NCBI RefSeq assembly: GCF_002632585.1
Contig: NZ_NIBV01000001.1
Coordinates: forward strand, 1,569,203 to 1,633,202
DNA length: 64,000 nucleotides
Direction of reading: 5' to 3'
Source of the DNA: Xenorhabdus szentirmaii DSM 16338
Lineage (GTDB): Bacteria > Pseudomonadota > Gammaproteobacteria > Enterobacterales > Enterobacteriaceae
Both the position numbers and the translations under genes were made by a program. Positions 21,317-30,520 of the stretch are shown here, piece by piece (within the stretch, counting starts at the first letter, position 1; every line of letters starts with the position of its first letter). The notes under the pieces are model-generated. The model did no database searches. It was given only the letters and a program-made list of their open reading frames with translations, and had not been told where the DNA came from.

Positions 21317-22529
21317 ATGAAACTGACAGATTTGGCAATCAAGCGAGCCAAACCAAAGGAAAAAGCCTATACATTGGCGGATGGCAATGGGCTGTCTTTA
21401 TTGATACCAATGGTTCCAAAGGCTGGCGATATCGTTATCAATTTGCGGGTAAAACTAAAATGATCTCATTAGATACTTACCCGGTAATCACACTCACTGA
21501 AGCCAGAGCCAAACGTGATGAAACCAGAAAGTTAGTTGCTAATGGAATCAATTCCAGTGAATTCAGAAAAGCTGAAAAAATATCTGTCGCAAACCTGATA
21601 GAAAATACCTTCAGAAATATAGCATGTGAGTGGTACGAAAAACGAAAAGACAGATGGGCAGCTCTTCCTACGCAATAGAAATGATGGAAGCATTTGAAAA
21701 AGATGTTTTTCCCTACATAGGCAACAGACCGATTGTTGAGATTAAGCCAATGGAATTGATGGCTGTTTTATCAAAGTTGAATGATCGGGGAGCGGCAGTA
21801 AAACTCCAAAAAATTCGCCAACGCTGTGGAGAAGTGTGGCGATATGCAATAGCTACAGGGAGAGCTGAATATAACCCCGCGCCTGATTTAGTCTCTGCTT
21901 TTGCTGCACATAAAAAAGCACATTACCCATTTTTAAATATTGATGAGATACATGAATTCTATAAAGCTTTAAATGCATATACAGGTAGTTTTATTGTAAA
22001 GATGGGAATGCGTTTACAAATGATAATAGGTGTTCGCCCCGGTGAATTGCGTAAAGCTGAATGGTCAGAAATTGATTTTGATAAAGTTCAATGGGAGATA
22101 CCTGCCGAAAAAATAAAAATGCGCCGCCTTCATATTATCCCATTATCTAGACAGGCGATTAATATTTTAGAACAGATAAAACCCATTACAGGACAAGGAA
22201 AATACGTTTTTCAGGGCAGAATTAATCAAGTGCAATCAATGAGTGCAATGACATTAAATACATTAATCAGGCACATCGGCTACGCAGGGCGCGTAACAGG
22301 CCACGGCTTCCGCCATACCATGAGTACTATCTTGCATGAACAAGGCTATAACACGGCCTGGATTGAAACTCAGCTTGCTCATGTTGATAAAAACAGTATC
22401 CGGGGAACTTACAATCACGTCCAACATCTGGAAGGATGCAGGGAAATGATGCAATGGTATGCGGATTATATGGAGATACTGGAACGGGGTGAAAATGTCC
22501 TAATCGGAAAATTTGGCAAAAGGGCATAA
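21317..22529 (+). pseudogene. P4-type tyrosine integrase, broken by two frameshifts
   Basis: The reading starts at ATG 21317 (MKLTDLAIKRAKPKEKAYTLADGNGL), the typical start of P4-family integrases with their SAM-like arm domain. Around 21395-21405 the frame must shift to continue as FIDTNGSKGWRYRYQF. A second shift near 21655-21665 leads to SYAIEMMEAFEKDVFPYIG. The catalytic domain in the last frame is intact, with GVRPGELRKAEW (Arg), HGFRHTMSTILHE (His-x-x-Arg region), QLAHVDKNS and the Tyr in GTYNHV. With two frame breaks the gene is presumably inactive, unless the breaks are sequencing errors. It once inserted the element between ppdC and recC. Confidence 0.88.
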
Positions 22530-22730
22530 AAGGATGATTGTTTTTGCTCCGTGTTGGCAGTGCCAACAGTGACTGATTTTCATTCAAAATACAATTAGAG
22601 CTGATACTTTCTATAAAACGATAAATCTTACAAATGGAAAAACAATTAACGCTGTTCATTTAATCTTGCTTTTTAAATAATCCGCCTGTCATCAAACAAC
22701 GTCCACGATGAGCGCTCAAGGACTCGGTAA

Positions 22731-23540
22731 CAGGAAAAAAGAAGTGGCAAAAGCATTTTTGCTGAAATCTGCGCGATGCTGGCAGGGAAAGGCAATACCG
22801 TTTCCGCCAGTATGGCTGCACTGGAAAATCCACGGGAACGTGCGTTGATTGTCGGGTATTCGTTGATTATTTTGCCCGACCAGACCCGCTATGTGGGCGA
22901 CGGTTCCGGCATCAAGGCCATCACAGGCGGGGATGAAATCGCCATTGACCCCAAGCACAAACAGCCCTATTCAACCCGCATTCCGGCTGTGGTGCTGGCG
23001 GTGAACAATAACGCCATGAGTTTCAGTGATCGCAGTGGCGAGGTATCACGGCGTCGGGTGATTTTCAACTTTTCCGAAGTCGTGCCGGAAAATGAACGTG
23101 ATCCGCTTCTGCGGGACAAAATCGCGGCAGAACTGCCTATCATTATCCGGCAACTGCTGCATCGGTTTGCTGATCCACATACTGCAAGGCGTTTATTGGC
23201 AGAGCAACAAAAATCTGGCGAGGCGCTAGATATAAAACGGGGGACAGATCCTTTGGTTGATTTTTGCGGCTATCTTGTTGCTTCTCATGAAGCTGATGGT
23301 CTGCTAATCGGCAAGGCGGAAATCGTGCCGTTCAATCCCCGTCAATACCTCTATCATGCTTACCTTGCCTATATGAAAGGCAACAACCTGAAAAAACCGG
23401 TTTCCGTAACCCGATTTGGTATGGATATGCCGGGCGCACTGGGTGAATACAGTCAGCATGACCTGCGTAAGAAAAGTAAACAGGGCATTCGCAGCAATCT
23501 GAACCTGAATATCGACACGGCTATCGAATGGATGCCTTAA
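22731..23540 (+). pseudogene. P4 alpha-like primase/helicase, C-terminal fragment
   Basis: The frame is open from 22731 and reads RSGKSIFAEICAMLAGKGN, which contains the Walker A lysine-serine of the D5/P4-alpha superfamily 3 helicase. It continues with AVNNNAMSFSDRSGEVSRRRVIFNF, a region typical of phage and plasmid primases of this type. The C-terminal DNA-binding part ends at 23540. Full-length relatives are about 750-900 residues; the N-terminal toprim/primase half is missing and no good start codon is present. It is therefore a remnant of a satellite or integrative element, linked to the upstream integrase and to the iteron-like repeats that follow. Confidence 0.8.
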
Positions 23541-23613
23541 TTGGCAAGGGATAGTCTGCCAAAAGAATAACTTTCTTCACACCAATAAAGATTTCCTAAA
23601 AAATAGTCAAAAG

Positions 23614-23742
23614 TGTTCACCCCTGTTCACCTTTTTCAGATTTAAAGGTGAAGGGTTGGGTGAAGAGGGGTGATGAGTTGGATTTCAAGTTATCACCCTT
23701 TAACACTATGAATTTAATTGTAAATATTTAGAGGTGAACAGT
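23614..23742. repeat. GGTGAACA-type iterons, candidate P4-like origin/crr relic
   Basis: GGTGAACAGT occurs at 23733-23742. On the minus strand GGTGAACA occurs at 23614-23621 and 23624-23631. Related GGTGAAGG and GGGTGA units lie at about 23647-23676. Two nested inverted repeats also exist: TTCACCTTT 23626-23634 with AAAGGTGAA 23644-23652, and TCACCCCT 23617-23624 with AGGGGTGA 23666-23673. P4 alpha protein is known to bind GGTGAACAG-type iterons, and this cluster lies just after the alpha-like fragment. Confidence 0.6.
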
Positions 23743-23821
23743 TTTAACCCTAATTCTTTAATAGAGAGGGGGAGAGGTTAAATAAAAAGGGTTTTTCTGG
23801 CGGGTAGAATATCTTTCAAGA

Positions 23822-23865
23822 TCTCTGATTTATCTGGTTAATGTATTAGCCAGATAAATCAGAGA
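23822..23865. repeat. Perfect 16-bp inverted repeat hairpin
   Basis: Arms TCTCTGATTTATCTGG (23822-23837) and its exact complement (23850-23865) flank a 12-base loop that is itself nearly self-complementary. No T-run follows, so it is not a standard terminator. It lies in the gene-free gap before the Eag gene. Confidence 0.7.
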
Positions 23866-24076
23866 AGACAAGCGTAGCGCGTCAGTGTGGTTTTAATTTG
23901 AAGCATTAAGTTAAATTAACACTAGGTAATAATCTGATTTTATTTATAAATAGAAGTTAATCACAATTTCCATGTGGACTTCTTATTCAGTCTGGAGTTC
24001 ATAAATGTGGCTGTTATATCCTGCCTTTAATCATGTTATTAAAACATAAATTTATTTTTAAAAAGGCAAAGGAAAT

Positions 24077-24502
24077 ATGGAAACACGCCCACGCTGTCTG
24101 TTCTCGGAAGGCAGCATTACTCTACCGGAAGGGTATCAGGAACAGACCGTCAATATTATTATCGCCCCCAATTTGCCTGCATTGAATATCAGCCGCGACC
24201 AATTGAATGAAGGGGAAGATTTAGCCGATTATGTTATCCGGCAGAAAACGTTGCTGAAAAACGGTCTGAAAGATTGGCAACTGCTTGAAGAACACCCTGC
24301 CGCATTGGGTGACAACTTGCTGCAAGGCAGTTTGCTGCTTTCCCGTTACCGCCCCAAAAAAGGCCAACAAGTTTACCAGTGTCAGGCAGTATTTTTGCGG
24401 GATGAGAAAAAAGTGCTGATTTTTACTTTGTCATCTCAACAGACTTTCACTGACTTACAGCGACAGTGGCTGGATGATTGTTTGAAAAGTTTTCAGTTCT
24501 AG
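24077..24502 (+). CDS. Eag-type T6SS chaperone (DUF1795/DcrB-like)
   Basis: The 141-residue product belongs to the DUF1795 (DcrB-like) family. When found just upstream of a PAAR-Rhs gene, members of this family are Eag chaperones, which shield the transmembrane segments of prePAAR effectors until loading on VgrG. The sequence begins METRPRCLFSEGSITLPEGYQEQTVN and ends with an amphipathic segment FTDLQRQWLDDCLKSFQF typical of the fold. There is no signal peptide, in line with a cytoplasmic chaperone rather than the periplasmic DcrB. It starts after AGGCAAAGG and ends 12 bases before the Rhs gene, so the two are surely coexpressed. Confidence 0.88.
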   Translation: METRPRCLFSEGSITLPEGYQEQTVNIIIAPNLPALNISRDQLNEGEDLADYVIRQKTLLKNGLKDWQLLEEHPAALGDNLLQGSLLLSRYRPKKGQQVYQCQAVFLRDEKKVLIFTLSSQQTFTDLQRQWLDDCLKSFQF

Positions 24503-24514
24503 GGAGAGAACATT

Positions 24515-27500
24515 ATGCCAGAAGCGGCAAGGTTGGGGGATACGATAGGCCATTCCAATGCAATGGCTGGATTAATTGGTGGAACCCTTATCGGCTCCTT
24601 GATTTCAGCCGCAGGTGGAATTGCGGCCGGCTTTCTTTTTGCAGCCGGGGTGGCGGCCTCTTGTATCGGGGTTGGCGTGTTGTTGATTGGTGCTGCCGTT
24701 GCTGTGGGAATGGCAGCAAGCACTTTAGGGGATAAGGCGCGTGATGCCGGTGTTTCAATGGGGGCATCGTCGCAAAGCCCCACCGGAACCATTACAACAG
24801 GTTCACCCAATGTCTTTATCAATAACAAGGCGGCGGCCATTGCGACACGGAGTCAGGTGGCATGCAGTAAGGAAAATGGTATCCGTCAGATGGCGCAAGG
24901 TTCGGATTCCGTACTGATTAACGGGCTTCCTGCATCGCGGGTGGGCGATAAAACCACCTGCGATGCCGCCGTGATGACGGGTTCCCCGAATGTCATTATC
25001 GGTGGGGGAACAAAAACAACGGAAAAAATCACGCCGGAAATTCCTAAGTGGGCGTATACCGCCTCTGATTTAACCATGTTTGCGGCGGGGTTGCTCAGTT
25101 TTGGCGGGGCGGCCGCCAAAGGCCCCGGTGCTTTGCAAAAGCTGTTCAGTAAATTGCCGGGGGCAGATAAAATCCGCAAATTTGCGTGCCGGTTTGGCTG
25201 GCTTGGCGTGGCCTTGCCAGTGGTGGGCATTTTGACGAATCCGGTTGAAGTCATTGCCGGTCAAAAATTCCTGAATGATGACGATGAACTGGATTTTGTT
25301 TTTGAGGCTGAATTCCCTCTTTACTGGCAACGCAGTTACCTGAGCAGCTATCAGTATGACAGTGTGCTGGGGCAGGGCTGGAATTTATTCTGGGAAAGCC
25401 AGTTAATCTGTGTTGAAGAAGGTATGCTCTGGCGCAATTTGTCCGGTGATATCGTGCCTTTCCCAGATGTGCCGGAAGGCCATCGTTGTTTCTGTCCGGA
25501 TGCACAAAGCTGGCTGATACACACGGAAGACGGCGAATGGGAAATCAGGGATGCGGGCGAATTGGTTTATCACTATGCCGCTTTTGATAATGAAGGCATC
25601 GGCCGGTTAAGTCATATCCGTGATAATGTTGGTAATGAACAGCGATTCTATTACAACGATCGGCATCAGATGGTCAATATCACCGGTTGTGGTGCAATGA
25701 ATCTGCACTGTGATTATCAGCTCATGGAAATCAATGGCAAAATGGTTTCCCGGCTTACTACCGTCTGGCGGGTGTTGTATAACGGTCAACGCATTCGCCT
25801 TTGCCACTATCACTATGATGAAAACGCCCGGCTGACTGGTGTCAACCACCGCAATGACCATCTCCAGCGTCAATTCGGCTGGACTGAACACGGTATGATG
25901 GCGTGGCATCAGGACACGCGCGGGCTGCGTTGTGATTATGCATGGGGATCCATCGAAGAAGGTTTGTGGCGTGTTATTTCCCAGAAAACCAGCGAAGGCG
26001 CAGGCTACCGACTGGATTATGATGATGAAAACCTGACCCGTACCGCCCATTGGCATGATGGCTCTTGTGCCGTCTGGAGATTAAACGAGGATCATCAAAT
26101 CATTCATTGTACTGACCGTAATGGCACAGAGCACCATCTCTTTTGGGATGAGTTTGGTCTGCCGAGCGGATACAAAGATGGCGAAGATCATACCCGTTCA
26201 GGTGAATGGGACAAATTAGGCCGGCTGCTGAGCATGACCGATGGCAACGGCAATCAGACACAGTGGCAATACCAGAATGACACGGACAGGCTGGCTTTCA
26301 TTTTCTGGCCGGATGGCACAGAAACGACGCTGGAATATGATGAGTTCGGGCGCCTGGTCAGCGAAACGTCACCACTGAAACAAACGACCCGTTATTACTA
26401 CAGCTTAAAGACACTGCGCCCTCATAAACGCACGGATGCCAAAGGCGGTGACAGTCATTTTATGTGGAATGGTCAGGGGCAGTTAATCAGCCATACTGAC
26501 TGTTCAGGGCAAAGAAGCACATGGGGCTATGATGATGAAAACCGGTTGAGCCGTTTTATCAATGCCCTGATGGAAAGCGTCCGTTATCACTATGACGATA
26601 ACGGACAGCTCTCAATGGTGACTTACCCGGACGGCTCGACAGAGCAAATGGTGTGGGACAATGCCGGTCAGCTTACCCATCACCAGCGCAATGAAAATGC
26701 TTCCCGTGGCTGGGAATACAACGCTCTGGGACAGGTGGTGTGTGCCACTGACCGTTTGCAACGCCAAATCCGTTATCATTACAATCCCGAAGGCTATCTG
26801 GTACAGATTGAAAACGCCAATGGCGGACGCTATCAGCTGAACCGTGATGCAGAAGGGCGTTTGATTGAAGAAATCCGCCCTGACGATACCCTTATCCAAT
26901 ACGAATACAATGCTGCCGGTTTGTTGCGCGCTGAAAAACGCATGGGGGATCGGGTATTCCGGCAACCTGTCCGCGTGGTTTACCTGCATTACGATGCCGC
27001 GGGCAACCTGATTAAACGGGAAACCGGCACCGACAATTACCAGTACCAGTGGGATAACATGGATCGGTTACTGGCCGCCTCCCGTGAACCGAATGCCACC
27101 GGAAAACAACTGGGGTTATTGCCGAATACGGTTAGCTTTGCCTACGATGCACTGGGGCGGGTGCTCCGGGAACAGAGTGGTGAAGATATTCTCCAGTTCA
27201 GTTACGACGAAATGGATAACCTGACCGAACTGACCCTGCCACAAGGCGATACCCTGCGCTGGCTTTACTATGGTTCCGGTCATCTCAGTGCCATTCGGCA
27301 TAATCAGCAGATGATTACGGAATTTGAGCGTGATAATTTGCACCGCGAAACCAGCCGGACACAAGGTAAATTGTTCCAGTTCCGCAAATATGATCCGCTG
27401 GGGCGTCGCATCAGCCAATACAGCGTCAGGGATAAATCAGCGGCTATTGGACAGGGCAAACCGTGGCGTGCGTGGCATTACGACCAACAGGATGATCTGT

Positions 27501-28780
27501 CCCTGATGGAAGACCATTACCGGGGCTGGGTGGAGTATCTGTATGACTCGGAAAGCCGGCTGAAAAAAGTCACCAGCGTGGACAGCTTTGAAGAAATGCT
27601 GTGGTACGACCGAGCGGATAACCTGCTTGAACGTCCGCAATCCATGCTGGAAAGAGAGGCTGAGCAGCAAAAGCACCTGACTCCACAGGGGGACAGGTTG
27701 AGCCAGTGGAACCAATGGCGTTATGAGCATGATGCTCATGGCAATGTTATCAGCCGTGGGACAAGCAGCGGCAATCGACAAATCTACCGTTATGATGGTG
27801 ATAATCGCCTGATGTTTGCTGAAGGCAACGGCATGAAAGCCATTTATCATTACGATGCCCTGGGCCGACGTATCCGCAAGGTAGTGACCACCTGGCCGAC
27901 AGGGACGCCTCAGCAGGATCAGACGGATTTTGTCTGGCATGGATTGAAATTATTGCAGGAGCGCAACGTCAATACGGGTAAAACCCATACCTATTGTTAC
28001 GAATCCCACGAGAGCTATACGCCGTTGGCCTGTATCGTTGCTAAAAGTTCTGTGCGTAATTACTTTTGGTATCACACGGATATTAACGGTGCGCCACTGG
28101 AAGTCACGGACGAAAACGGAAAAATCGCATGGTCAGGAAAATATGATGCCTTTGGTGCCGTCAACAGCACCACGATGGCGTATTTTACCGATACGGAACG
28201 CTCATCCCGAAACTTTGACCAGAACCTGCGTTATGCCGGGCAATATTTTGACAAAGAGACCGGGCTGCACTTTAATACTTATCGGTATTATGCGCCGGAG
28301 ATTGGTCGGTTTATTTCGCCAGATCCGATCGGGTTGAATGGTGGCATAAATTTATACGCTTATGCACCTAATCCATTGTTGTGGATTGACCCACTGGGAT
28401 TATATAAAGGAGAAGGTCAGCGAGATTTAGGAAAATATCATGTCTTCCATGAACATACACTGAATCCATCTGAATATGAATTATCCGATGGGCAACACTT
28501 CAAACGAGGTAATAAATCTGTTCATGAGCGTATACAGAAAGATCCTGAATTTAAGCGTGAAATGCAAACGAAGTATCCGGCAGTTGTAGATCACGTTAAG
28601 CCAAATTCAAAAGGAAATCATAGCACTCGAGCACCAAAAGGAATGACGTGGCACCATGAAAATGAATCAGGCAAATTGAGTTTAGTTGATTACAATGACC
28701 ATAAGTCTTATCACAAAATTTATCACCCTGACGGCTCTGGAGGTAGGAAAAAATGGGGCGGTGGCTCAGATTGTCGTTAA
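24515..28780 (+). CDS. prePAAR-PAAR-Rhs T6SS effector with C-terminal WHH nuclease domain
   Basis: This 1421-residue polymorphic effector begins with the prePAAR motif AARLGDTIGH at residues 4-13. Membrane helices (about 18-75) and a PAAR domain (about 85-165) follow, then a DUF6531-type region (ELDFVFEAEFPLYWQRSY) and many YD/RHS repeats that form the shell. The core ends with RYYAPEIGRFISPDPIGL and WIDPLGL; the DPxGL site is the usual self-cleavage point. The variable tip (about residues 1297-1421) contains DHV at 1359-1361 and MTWHHENESGKLSL with the WHH triad at 1379-1381. This indicates an HNH/ENDO VII superfamily DNase that would act in the recipient cell. No VgrG is present in the window. 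Confidence 0.92.
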   Translation: MPEAARLGDTIGHSNAMAGLIGGTLIGSLISAAGGIAAGFLFAAGVAASCIGVGVLLIGAAVAVGMAASTLGDKARDAGVSMGASSQSPTGTITTGSPNVFINNKAAAIATRSQVACSKENGIRQMAQGSDSVLINGLPASRVGDKTTCDAAVMTGSPNVIIGGGTKTTEKITPEIPKWAYTASDLTMFAAGLLSFGGAAAKGPGALQKLFSKLPGADKIRKFACRFGWLGVALPVVGILTNPVEVIAGQKFLNDDDELDFVFEAEFPLYWQRSYLSSYQYDSVLGQGWNLFWESQLICVEEGMLWRNLSGDIVPFPDVPEGHRCFCPDAQSWLIHTEDGEWEIRDAGELVYHYAAFDNEGIGRLSHIRDNVGNEQRFYYNDRHQMVNITGCGAMNLHCDYQLMEINGKMVSRLTTVWRVLYNGQRIRLCHYHYDENARLTGVNHRNDHLQRQFGWTEHGMMAWHQDTRGLRCDYAWGSIEEGLWRVISQKTSEGAGYRLDYDDENLTRTAHWHDGSCAVWRLNEDHQIIHCTDRNGTEHHLFWDEFGLPSGYKDGEDHTRSGEWDKLGRLLSMTDGNGNQTQWQYQNDTDRLAFIFWPDGTETTLEYDEFGRLVSETSPLKQTTRYYYSLKTLRPHKRTDAKGGDSHFMWNGQGQLISHTDCSGQRSTWGYDDENRLSRFINALMESVRYHYDDNGQLSMVTYPDGSTEQMVWDNAGQLTHHQRNENASRGWEYNALGQVVCATDRLQRQIRYHYNPEGYLVQIENANGGRYQLNRDAEGRLIEEIRPDDTLIQYEYNAAGLLRAEKRMGDRVFRQPVRVVYLHYDAAGNLIKRETGTDNYQYQWDNMDRLLAASREPNATGKQLGLLPNTVSFAYDALGRVLREQSGEDILQFSYDEMDNLTELTLPQGDTLRWLYYGSGHLSAIRHNQQMITEFERDNLHRETSRTQGKLFQFRKYDPLGRRISQYSVRDKSAAIGQGKPWRAWHYDQQDDLSLMEDHYRGWVEYLYDSESRLKKVTSVDSFEEMLWYDRADNLLERPQSMLEREAEQQKHLTPQGDRLSQWNQWRYEHDAHGNVISRGTSSGNRQIYRYDGDNRLMFAEGNGMKAIYHYDALGRRIRKVVTTWPTGTPQQDQTDFVWHGLKLLQERNVNTGKTHTYCYESHESYTPLACIVAKSSVRNYFWYHTDINGAPLEVTDENGKIAWSGKYDAFGAVNSTTMAYFTDTERSSRNFDQNLRYAGQYFDKETGLHFNTYRYYAPEIGRFISPDPIGLNGGINLYAYAPNPLLWIDPLGLYKGEGQRDLGKYHVFHEHTLNPSEYELSDGQHFKRGNKSVHERIQKDPEFKREMQTKYPAVVDHVKPNSKGNHSTRAPKGMTWHHENESGKLSLVDYNDHKSYHKIYHPDGSGGRKKWGGGSDCR

Positions 28781-28796
28781 CAAAAGAAGGTAATTT

Positions 28797-29108
28797 ATGA
28801 AGACTATTAAAGGGTTTGATGGGCTATTAGTAATTTATAAAGAGCTTGAAGATGCAATGGGCTTTTTCGTTGATCCTGACTTTAAGAATGAAATCAATTG
28901 TATTAATGATGCAACATATTACCTTTCTGAAACGAGGGATGAAGACTTTGATATGGAAGAAATGGAAGATGAATATAAAACTTGGTTAGACTACCAAACA
29001 TTCAGAGCCATCATTGATAACAAACTCGAACATCACCCCAATGCAACCCGTGATGAATTGCTGGAAGCTGTGGTGTATTACCTTGAAGAAGATGATTTCT
29101 TAGATTAA
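28797..29108 (+). CDS. Candidate immunity protein 1 (acidic)
   Basis: This gene of 103 residues starts 16 bases after the Rhs toxin stop, with an AAGAAGG ribosome binding site, the position expected for the cognate immunity gene. The protein is strongly acidic and has no signal peptide or membrane segment. Its last 25 residues (ATRDELLEAVVYYLEEDDFLD) resemble the end of the 114-residue protein at 29862-30206 (ATLDDFVMALNDYTENDDFLDF), so the two are probably distant paralogues. I do not recognise a characterised family. It probably neutralises the adjacent WHH nuclease, but this rests on position. A terminator follows at 29115. Confidence 0.75.
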   Translation: MKTIKGFDGLLVIYKELEDAMGFFVDPDFKNEINCINDATYYLSETRDEDFDMEEMEDEYKTWLDYQTFRAIIDNKLEHHPNATRDELLEAVVYYLEEDDFLD

Positions 29109-29114
29109 TTATTA

Positions 29115-29149
29115 GGCGGGAAGTTTTAATAATCTTCCCGCTGTTTTTC
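29115..29149 (+). terminator. Rho-independent terminator after immunity gene 1
   Basis: Arms GCGGGAAG (29116-29123) and CTTCCCGC (29134-29141) are followed by TGTTTTTC. This would end the eag-rhs-immunity transcript and separate it from the following SUKH gene. Confidence 0.85.
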
Positions 29150-29253
29150 ATAATATCCTTGCCCATAATCTGCAATCAGTTTGTGTATTCTGAACTTGAT
29201 CTCACTGGGCTGGTTTTACTGGTATTAGGCTGAATGTAATTATTGGAGTAATT

Positions 29254-29757
29254 ATGCCAATCGTGTATGGTAATGGTTTGAATAATGAAAAGATTGTTGA
29301 AATTGAAAATAAGTATTCAATTTCTTTTTCAAAAGAGTACATTGATTTTTTAAATAAAAATAATGGATTGATTATTAGAGATCCAGAGTTCTGTAATCTT
29401 CCTTATAACAAGGTAGATAATGGTTATATATCGTTTCATACATTGTTTGGACTTGATTTTATTAATGAAAATTTTGACCTTATTGGAAATAACGATGATT
29501 ATCTAGACGAAATCTCTTTCATTGACTCTAGCTTCATTATTGGTTCTGATCCTGGTGATAATTTTTATGTTTTAGTTAATAATGGAAATTATAAAGGAAT
29601 ATATTATTGGGATAGAACACATTTACATGTAGAAGATGATTTACAAGGTTATCACTTCGAAGAAGTAGATGAATGTGGAAATCTATATAAGGTTTCTGAT
29701 TCATTTGGTGATTTCTTGAAATATATTATTGAGTTCACTAAAAACGAAGAAAATTAA
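29254..29757 (+). CDS. SMI1/KNR4 (SUKH superfamily) immunity-like protein
   Basis: The 167-residue product fits the SUKH-1 (SMI1/KNR4) fold. The N-terminal helix ends in a typical IEIENKYSISFSKEYIDFLNKNNG pattern (helix with FP/S-x-x-Y/F-x-x-FL-x-x-NNG). Then come a strand region with HTLFGLD, and IIGSDPGDNFYVLVNNG followed by IYYWDR, the hallmark strands. SUKH proteins protect against nuclease toxins including those of the HNH/WHH group. It has its own upstream region after a terminator, so it is either a second immunity to the neighbouring toxin or an orphan immunity to a lost one. Base composition is very AT-rich. Confidence 0.85.
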   Translation: MPIVYGNGLNNEKIVEIENKYSISFSKEYIDFLNKNNGLIIRDPEFCNLPYNKVDNGYISFHTLFGLDFINENFDLIGNNDDYLDEISFIDSSFIIGSDPGDNFYVLVNNGNYKGIYYWDRTHLHVEDDLQGYHFEEVDECGNLYKVSDSFGDFLKYIIEFTKNEEN

Positions 29758-29861
29758 TGTAAGGTCAAGGTGGGTTAAAAACAGTCATACTATGATTTGT
29801 CTTTATATCCACCTGCCTTATAAATTGTAGAGAGATACGATTTATACATCTAAAAATTAGA

Positions 29862-30206
29862 GTGAATATGTTAAATAAGAATAAAAAATACTACTTAGCA
29901 GATATTATAACTGATATGAAAAATATTGACGCAAGGGATGATGGTTTTTGCCTATATGGCGCTAATGATGAAAAATTGAAAAAAGATGGTAATTATTACA
30001 TCGCAGCTTTTCCTGATGTTGATGATAATGACGAAGAAGTATACCCACAAATAGTTGTTAAAAATAAATTACATTATTTATATTCAGGACAACAACTTGC
30101 TGATGTAATTGATACAGTTCTTGCACAGAAACCATCTGCGACGTTGGACGACTTTGTTATGGCACTTAATGATTATACTGAAAATGATGACTTTTTAGAT
30201 TTTTGA
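29862..30206 (+). CDS. Candidate orphan immunity protein 2 (acidic paralogue)
   Basis: This is an acidic protein of 114 residues with no signal peptide or membrane segment. The C-terminal 22 residues match the pattern of the protein at 28797-29108 (A-T-x-D-[DE], then YxExDDFLD), so both likely belong to one small family. A central DVDDNDEEVYPQIVV stretch is very acidic. The gene follows the SUKH gene by about 105 bases with its own leader and is followed by a hairpin. It lacks an adjacent toxin gene, which fits an orphan immunity left after replacement of an earlier Rhs tip. Its function is inferred from position and similarity only. Confidence 0.65.
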   Translation: MNMLNKNKKYYLADIITDMKNIDARDDGFCLYGANDEKLKKDGNYYIAAFPDVDDNDEEVYPQIVVKNKLHYLYSGQQLADVIDTVLAQKPSATLDDFVMALNDYTENDDFLDF

Positions 30207-30235
30207 TATAACAATTAATGTCGCAAGAGAAACAT

Positions 30236-30258
30236 TCCCCAGTTATTAACTGGGGGAT
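30236..30258 (+). terminator. Hairpin after immunity gene 2
   Basis: Arms CCCCAGTT (30237-30244) and AACTGGGG (30248-30255) flank a three-base loop. There is no good T-run, so a terminator role is moderately supported. Confidence 0.5.
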
Positions 30259-30376
30259 TATAGTAGAACAATAGCCTAGACTTCCTATAAGCTAGTTAAA
30301 CGTATATACAGAAGAAAGTTATTTTCATTAAGAAAATAAAATCTTGTTTTTCAGTGTATTATGAGGAGGTGAATAT

Positions 30377-30520
30377 TTGACCTCGTTTAGCCCAACCGAT
30401 ATAGTATTTGACTATACTAACGATCCATCGCCTGTCAGGATCGCCTTCGGGTGGCGAAATAAATCTATGGTCTTCTCCGTTTTTGCAACACTAATTTTGA
30501 TGAATTTAGGGTTTGCGTAA
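30377..30520 (+). CDS. Possible 47-residue membrane peptide (TTG start)
   Basis: A TTG start at 30377 is preceded six bases upstream by AGGAGGT, the best ribosome binding site in this stretch. The frame gives 47 codons before TAA at 30518. The last 20 residues (SMVFSVFATLILMNLGFA) form a hydrophobic helix, so the product would be a small membrane peptide. Alternatively it is the start of a longer decayed gene: another frame is open from about 30463 to 30693 and overlaps it. I recognise no family. Confidence 0.35.
   Translation: MTSFSPTDIVFDYTNDPSPVRIAFGWRNKSMVFSVFATLILMNLGFA

Larger units (their letters stand above)
23541..24076. other. Gene-free gap between primase remnant and Rhs module
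   Basis: No coding region is seen. It holds the iteron cluster (23614-23742), the 16-bp inverted repeat (23822-23865) and an AT-rich segment before 24077 that probably carries the promoter of the eag-rhs unit. Confidence 0.5.
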
